Shown here piece by piece: positions 59,585 to 64,000 of a DNA stretch of 64,000 bases (position 1 is the first letter of the stretch; every line of letters begins with the position of its first letter). The position numbers and the translations under genes were made by a program. The stretch lies in NCBI GenBank assembly GCA_027491315.1, contig JAIXWL010000001.1:434001-498000 (forward strand), given 5' to 3'. Under the pieces are notes generated by a model. It saw nothing but the letters and a program-made list of their open reading frames with translations. It searched no databases and was not told where the DNA came from. Source of the stretch: Cytophagaceae bacterium (GTDB lineage Bacteria > Bacteroidota > Bacteroidia > Cytophagales > Spirosomataceae).

Positions 59585-62500
59585 ATGAAACTTCAAAACA
59601 AAGCGACAAGTACAAGTCTTCTGTTCATATTTTTCCTTTTCATTGTTTCCTCTACTTGGGCACAGTCCAGTTTATTTCCTCATTCTAAACAGAAATGGGT
59701 GGACTCCGTCTTTGCCTCCTTAAGTTTAGATCAAAAAATAGGCCAAGTATTAATGCCTCGGGGAAATGCTGGACCCATCTATGATACAGCCCGATTAAAT
59801 TCCATCGTTAGAGATTATCACGTGGGCGGCTTTGTGTTTTTTGCTGGTTACCCTACCCATCAAGCTAGATTGGTTAATAAGCTACAAGCCATGTCCAAAG
59901 TGCCGCTTTTCATCGGTATGGATTTAGAATGGGGTTTAAATATGCGCTTGGACTCAACTGTCCGCTATCCTTACCAAATGACGCTTGGAGCCATGCAAGG
60001 AAATGACGCATTGATTGAAAAAATGGGATTTCAAATAGCGCAGCAATGTAAAAGAATGGGAGTTCACATTAATTATGCTCCCGTGGTGGATGTGAATAAT
60101 AACCCCAATAATCCGGTCATCAATTTCCGTTCTTTTGGGGAAGATAGAGACCTGGTCACGCAAAAGGCCTTAGCTTATATGCGAGGTCTTCAAAAAGGGG
60201 GAATTATAACCTCGGCCAAACATTTCCCAGGACATGGTGATACCGGGACAGATTCGCATTACGATTTGCCTTTATTGGGTCATAGCCGTAGTCGATTGGA
60301 TAGTTTGGAACTATTTCCTTACCGTGAATTGATCCAAAAAGGCTTGCAGGGGGTCATGGTCGGACATTTGAGCATTCCTTCCTTAGACACTACCGCTAGC
60401 TTGGCTTCTACGCTTTCAAAACCCATCGTGAAAGGTTTATTACGAGATGAATTGAAATTTGAAGGATTAGTATTTACCGATGCCATGGATATGAAAGGAG
60501 CTACCAAAATGTTTCCTGAAGGAACGGCCAACGTAAAAGCTATTTTAGCAGGGAATGATATTTTAGAAACCTTTGTGGATGTTCCTTCAGCATTTAATGC
60601 CATCAAAAAAGCTATTAGCACAGGAGAATTAACCGAAGAAGATTTGAATTTCCGTGTCAAGAAAATTTTGAATGCCAAAGCTTGGGCGGGTTTAGATCAA
60701 TATCAACCCATTGTCATTGAGAATTTAGTGGAAGATTTGAATCCCATTCATTCGGAAGTATTGAATAAACAGTTGGCTGAAAAGACAGCTACAGTATTGA
60801 AAAATACTGACAACCTCATTCCTCTGCGAAATTTACATCAATTAAAGGTGGCAACCTTAGCCATTGGCAAGGCAAATTATGGAAGTGCATTCCCTACGGA
60901 GTTCCAAAAAATGGCCCAAAACTATATGGAAATGGATCATTTTTATTTGGATGAAACCAGTGCCGATACTACGATAAGCAATACGCAAGGAAAATTGAAT
61001 GCTTATGACCTAGTACTTTTAGGTATTCATGGTACATCCATTCGTCCTGCCAATAACTATAGCCTTAAAGCTCCTATAAAAAGCCTAGTTGATCGTTTTA
61101 TTACCAATAAAACAGTTGTCGTTCATTTAGGAAATGCTTTTACTTTGACTAAGTTTGATTCTTTGCAAAAAGCTGCGGCTTTGATTACCATGTACCAAGA
61201 TGGGATTGCTCAACAAGAAGTTGCGGCTGAAATCATATTTGGTGGTTTGCCAGCCTCTGGGAAGTTTCCGGTGACACTCAATGCCAAATATGTTCGTGGT
61301 ATGGGTATTTCTACTCCTACCTTAGCTCGTTTGCAATATAATGTATTACCTGAGGCAGTAGGCTTGTCAGGAAAATACCTACAAAAGAATGTGGATTCAT
61401 TGGCCAAATTGGCTATTCAAGTTAAAGGGGCCCCTGGGGTTGTTGTTTTAATTGCCAAAGAGGGAAAAGTGATTTACCACAAAGCCTTTGGAAATCAAAC
61501 CTATGAATCTTCCACCCCATTACGTAAATCGGATATTTTTGATTTAGCATCCATAACTAAAATATCTACATCTATTCCCGCCTTAATGAAATGGGAAGAT
61601 GAAGGCAAGTTTTCGCTTCAAGAAGGTATGGCTGCTTTGATTCCCGATTTAAAAGCATCGAATAAAGCAAATTTGAAATACATCGATGTCTTAACTCATC
61701 AAGCTAGATTAAGAGCATGGATTCCTTTTTGGCAGGAATATGTAGACAGTACTGACATGATTTTTCATAGCAAAAAGTTTAATGAGCGGTTTGCCAAAAA
61801 AGAGATGAAAACGACCGTGGTGGAGAAGTTTATAACTAAGACTCAAGGGGAAGACCGGGTGAAGGCCTTGATTAAATCGCAGCTTAAAATGCTATGGGAT
61901 AGTTGTGTTGATATTAAATCTGAGGCAACACGCTGGAAACCTAAAACGATTTCCTATCAATATTCGGAAGAATATCCTGTAAAGATTACAGATAATTTAT
62001 GGGCACATGCCAGTTTATCTACTCAGCTATTTAATGCCATTAAAAATTCCCCTTTGAGAGACAAGAAAGAATATGTGTATTCAGATCTTTCTTATTACTA
62101 TTTACCAAAGGTTTCTCCGCGTATGTCGGGCAAAGAATGGACTGAATTCTTATCCGATACCTTTTATAAACCATTGGGTGCTAGCACCTTGGTTTACCAA
62201 GCCGATAAGCATTTCCCTTTGGACAGAATAGTTCCTACGGAATATGACTCCTTGTTTAGAAAAACCCTCATTCATGGAAAGGTGCACGACGAAGGTGCGG
62301 CTCTTTTAGATGGAATTAGTGGGCATGCAGGCTTATTTGGTAATGCAAATGACCTAGCGAAATTGATGCAAATGTATTTGCAAAAGGGATATTATGGTGG
62401 CCAACAGTTCATCAAGGATGAAACCATGAGAACCTGGACATCATATCCTTTTTCTATAGATGAAAATTCGAGAAGAGGAATAGGTTTTGATAAACCAGAT

Positions 62501-62725
62501 CGCAGAAAACCAGGTATTTCAGCCGCTGCATCAGCTAGTGCGGAAAGCTTCGGCCACTCCGGATTTACCGGAACCTATACCTGGATAGATCCGGCCCATG
62601 ATTTAGTTTATGTCTTTTTATCGAATCGTGTTTATCCAACCCGAAATAATAGTAAGATTAGCGACTTGAATATTCGTACGGGCATCAATGAGGTAATTTA
62701 TCAAGCTATTAAGAAAGGAAATTAA
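59585..62725 (+). CDS. NagZ-like GH3 glycosidase fused to a serine beta-lactamase-like domain
   Basis: The protein has 1,046 residues from ATG 59585, which gives the signal peptide MKLQNKATSTSLLFIFFLFI. The frame is open to 59381 but that start lacks a signal. The N-terminal GH3 domain has the NagZ-type motif KHFPGHGDTGTDSHYDLP and the nucleophile in VFTDAMDMKGA. The C-terminal half is a serine hydrolase/beta-lactamase (class C-like) with SITK (SxxK) in DLASITKISTS, YSD in YSDLSYYYL and GHSGFTGT. The combination, seen in other Bacteroidota, suggests peptidoglycan recycling and modification in the periplasm (inference). Confidence 0.9.
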   Translation: MKLQNKATSTSLLFIFFLFIVSSTWAQSSLFPHSKQKWVDSVFASLSLDQKIGQVLMPRGNAGPIYDTARLNSIVRDYHVGGFVFFAGYPTHQARLVNKLQAMSKVPLFIGMDLEWGLNMRLDSTVRYPYQMTLGAMQGNDALIEKMGFQIAQQCKRMGVHINYAPVVDVNNNPNNPVINFRSFGEDRDLVTQKALAYMRGLQKGGIITSAKHFPGHGDTGTDSHYDLPLLGHSRSRLDSLELFPYRELIQKGLQGVMVGHLSIPSLDTTASLASTLSKPIVKGLLRDELKFEGLVFTDAMDMKGATKMFPEGTANVKAILAGNDILETFVDVPSAFNAIKKAISTGELTEEDLNFRVKKILNAKAWAGLDQYQPIVIENLVEDLNPIHSEVLNKQLAEKTATVLKNTDNLIPLRNLHQLKVATLAIGKANYGSAFPTEFQKMAQNYMEMDHFYLDETSADTTISNTQGKLNAYDLVLLGIHGTSIRPANNYSLKAPIKSLVDRFITNKTVVVHLGNAFTLTKFDSLQKAAALITMYQDGIAQQEVAAEIIFGGLPASGKFPVTLNAKYVRGMGISTPTLARLQYNVLPEAVGLSGKYLQKNVDSLAKLAIQVKGAPGVVVLIAKEGKVIYHKAFGNQTYESSTPLRKSDIFDLASITKISTSIPALMKWEDEGKFSLQEGMAALIPDLKASNKANLKYIDVLTHQARLRAWIPFWQEYVDSTDMIFHSKKFNERFAKKEMKTTVVEKFITKTQGEDRVKALIKSQLKMLWDSCVDIKSEATRWKPKTISYQYSEEYPVKITDNLWAHASLSTQLFNAIKNSPLRDKKEYVYSDLSYYYLPKVSPRMSGKEWTEFLSDTFYKPLGASTLVYQADKHFPLDRIVPTEYDSLFRKTLIHGKVHDEGAALLDGISGHAGLFGNANDLAKLMQMYLQKGYYGGQQFIKDETMRTWTSYPFSIDENSRRGIGFDKPDRRKPGISAAASASAESFGHSGFTGTYTWIDPAHDLVYVFLSNRVYPTRNNSKISDLNIRTGINEVIYQAIKKGN

Positions 62726-62729
62726 TTCG

Positions 62730-63617
62730 ATGAAAATACTGATCACAGGAGGTACCGGTTTTATTGGGCAAGCATTGCAAAAGCAGTTGCGGGAAAGTGG
62801 TCATCAGGTAGTCATTTTATCTCGCCGAGGCGGAGATTTTCATTGGAATCCTGCCAAGGGAGAAATGGAGAGTAGCGCTTTGGACGGAGTGGACGCTATT
62901 ATTCATTTGGCTGGAGCCGGAATTGCGGAAAAGCGCTGGACAGATGCAAGAAAAGAAGAGTTAATTCAATCTCGGGTACAGAGCTCTCGATTATTATATC
63001 AAATGCTTAAAAAGCATCCAAATCAAGTTCAAACGCTTATTTCTGCCTCTGGTATAGGCTATTATGGAGCGGATACAGGTGAGAAATTATGTGAGGAAAA
63101 TTCCGAACCGGGCCATGATTTTATTTCACAATGCACGCAAGCATGGGAAGGAAGTTTGGAAGGAATAGAGGCCTTAGGTATTCGAGTGGTTAAATTCCGA
63201 ATAGGCCTAGTGATGGGTAATGGTGGAGGAATTTTGCCAGTTTTGCAAAAACCAATTCGTTGGTTTGTTGGAGCTGATATTGGAACAGGAAAGCAGTGGC
63301 AATCTTGGATTCACTTACAAGATTTGATAGGCATGTTTATGTGGGCCTTACAAAAAAAATCGATGCAAGGAGTGTATAATGCCGTAGCCCCTGAACCTCT
63401 TCGTCAGTCTGAATTGAATAAATTATTGGCTCATGCCATGCATAGGCCCTTATTTTTACCGGCTGTTCCTGCTTTTGCTTTACGATTGCTTTTAGGGGAA
63501 ATGGCCGTTTTAGTTACAGGAGGAAATTTAGTTTCTTCGAATCGGATACAGAAAGAAGCGGGTTTTTCGTTTAGATTTGTACGATTTTCAGAAGCCCTAA
63601 AGGATTTAATCCCTTAA
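62730..63617 (+). CDS. TIGR01777-family epimerase-like protein
   Basis: The 295-residue Rossmann-fold protein has the NAD-binding start KILITGGTGFIGQALQKQLR and the family features IHLAGAGIAEKRWTDARKEE and SASGIGYYGADTG. Homologues (YfcH-type) are thought to be sugar-nucleotide epimerases but lack a firm substrate. It lies 4 bp after the GH3/beta-lactamase gene and 2 bp before the LOG gene, so the three may be one operon. Confidence 0.88.
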   Translation: MKILITGGTGFIGQALQKQLRESGHQVVILSRRGGDFHWNPAKGEMESSALDGVDAIIHLAGAGIAEKRWTDARKEELIQSRVQSSRLLYQMLKKHPNQVQTLISASGIGYYGADTGEKLCEENSEPGHDFISQCTQAWEGSLEGIEALGIRVVKFRIGLVMGNGGGILPVLQKPIRWFVGADIGTGKQWQSWIHLQDLIGMFMWALQKKSMQGVYNAVAPEPLRQSELNKLLAHAMHRPLFLPAVPAFALRLLLGEMAVLVTGGNLVSSNRIQKEAGFSFRFVRFSEALKDLIP

Positions 63618-63618
63618 T

Positions 63619-64000
63619 ATGTCAAAAAAAATATTGATTTACTGTGGTTCTTCGAAGGGTAATAATCCCGTGTATGAAGAAGAAGTTAAACGTTTAGCCC
63701 AAGAACTTAAAAAGCACGATTGCACCATTATTTTTGGTGCAGGTAGCGTAGGTTTAATGGGGGTGATGGCGGATGAATACCTTCGATTAGGTGGTGAGGT
63801 AATAGGAGTTATTCCTTCTTTTATGGAACCTTGGGAAGTCAAGCATTTAGGCATTCAGACCTGCCATGTGACGGAATCCATGCATGAAAGAAAGCAATTG
63901 ATGGCTGAATTGGCCGATGGGGTTATCGCCATGCCAGGCGGATTTGGTACTTTTGATGAATTATTTGAAATGTTAACTTGGAAGCAGTTGGACTTACACC
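63619..64000 (+). CDS. LOG-family (Lonely Guy) protein, truncated by the window end
   Basis: From ATG 63619 the frame is open to the last base, so at least 127 residues are coded here and the gene continues beyond. It begins MSKKILIYCGSSKGNNPVYE and contains MPGGFGTFDELFEML, the PGGxGTxxE signature of LOG proteins. These are cytokinin-type phosphoribohydrolases or 5'-nucleotide-sugar hydrolases that release the base from a nucleoside monophosphate. It follows the TIGR01777 gene directly. Confidence 0.88.
   Translation, partial: MSKKILIYCGSSKGNNPVYEEEVKRLAQELKKHDCTIIFGAGSVGLMGVMADEYLRLGGEVIGVIPSFMEPWEVKHLGIQTCHVTESMHERKQLMAELADGVIAMPGGFGTFDELFEMLTWKQLDLH

Noticed and set aside
1-64000. CRISPR array
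   Set aside because: No regularly spaced short direct repeats with unique spacers and no cas genes were seen anywhere.

Overview
ORGANISM. The window is AT-rich chromosomal DNA of a Bacteroidota bacterium, most likely of the order Cytophagales (inferred). The evidence is the TAnnTTTG-type -7 promoter elements with weak or no Shine-Dalgarno sequences, an UpxY-type antiterminator, GH3-auxin-like and SpmA/B-fusion proteins, an NagZ-like plus beta-lactamase double-domain enzyme, a YbeY with the GYKDK ending, and many proteins with short signal peptides ending in AQ. LAYOUT. (1) 1-1687: chromosomal flank with a small membrane protein, a secreted hypothetical protein and a strong hairpin terminator. 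(2) 1688-19349: an integrated mobile element of about 17.6 kb inserted in the 3' half of tRNA-Asn(GTT). It is bounded by a perfect 44-bp direct repeat (1688-1731 and 19306-19349). Its left part carries a PD-(D/E)xK-like protein that may be a defence gene, a tyrosine integrase, an excisionase-like HTH protein, a ParB-methyltransferase fusion, a winged-helix protein, a serine recombinase and small unknown genes. Its right part is a copper/metal cargo: a DUF2911 protein, a multicopper oxidase fused to a CopB-like barrel, an HMA-membrane protein, an HMA-AraC regulator, an HMA-DUF3347 protein, a Cys-rich secreted protein and two small secreted or membrane proteins. The cargo starts exactly at a truncated second copy (10803-10965) of the element's own right-end sequence (19011-19171), so the element looks composite. 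No relaxase, coupling protein or phage structural gene is visible. (3) 19308-31086: tRNA-Asn, a MacA/TolC-type efflux pair, an M15 (VanX-like) dipeptidase, an SpmA/B fusion, a Wzi/UpxY/Gmd surface-polysaccharide cluster, a long-chain acyl-CoA ligase and a TPR protein. (4) 31091-37376: a probable chromosomal origin. A cluster of DnaA boxes sits beside an AT-rich stretch at 31091-31359, and two perfect 16-bp parS palindromes (35755-35770, 37340-37355) flank an mnmG/ybeY/yraN/lipB neighbourhood. (5) 37383-64000: housekeeping and cell-envelope genes, including an exonuclease, a NeuD-like acyltransferase, an M14 peptidase, a ClC channel, a DEAD-box helicase, a GH3-like protein, a gamma-carbonic anhydrase-like protein, kdsC, a 1,553-residue secreted protein, an acyltransferase, recO, an M61 peptidase, an XRE regulator, hemB, purM, rplU-rpmA, a Nfu protein, a HAD hydrolase between two copies of a repeat, tpiA, a GH3/beta-lactamase fusion, a TIGR01777 epimerase and a truncated LOG gene. 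HOW IT FITS TOGETHER. The chromosomal backbone is an ordinary origin-proximal region. The accessory interest is concentrated in the tRNA-Asn island, which couples recombination and DNA-modification genes to a periplasmic copper-handling module probably controlled by its own metal-sensing AraC protein. All functions are assigned by reading motifs and recalling families; no database search was run.
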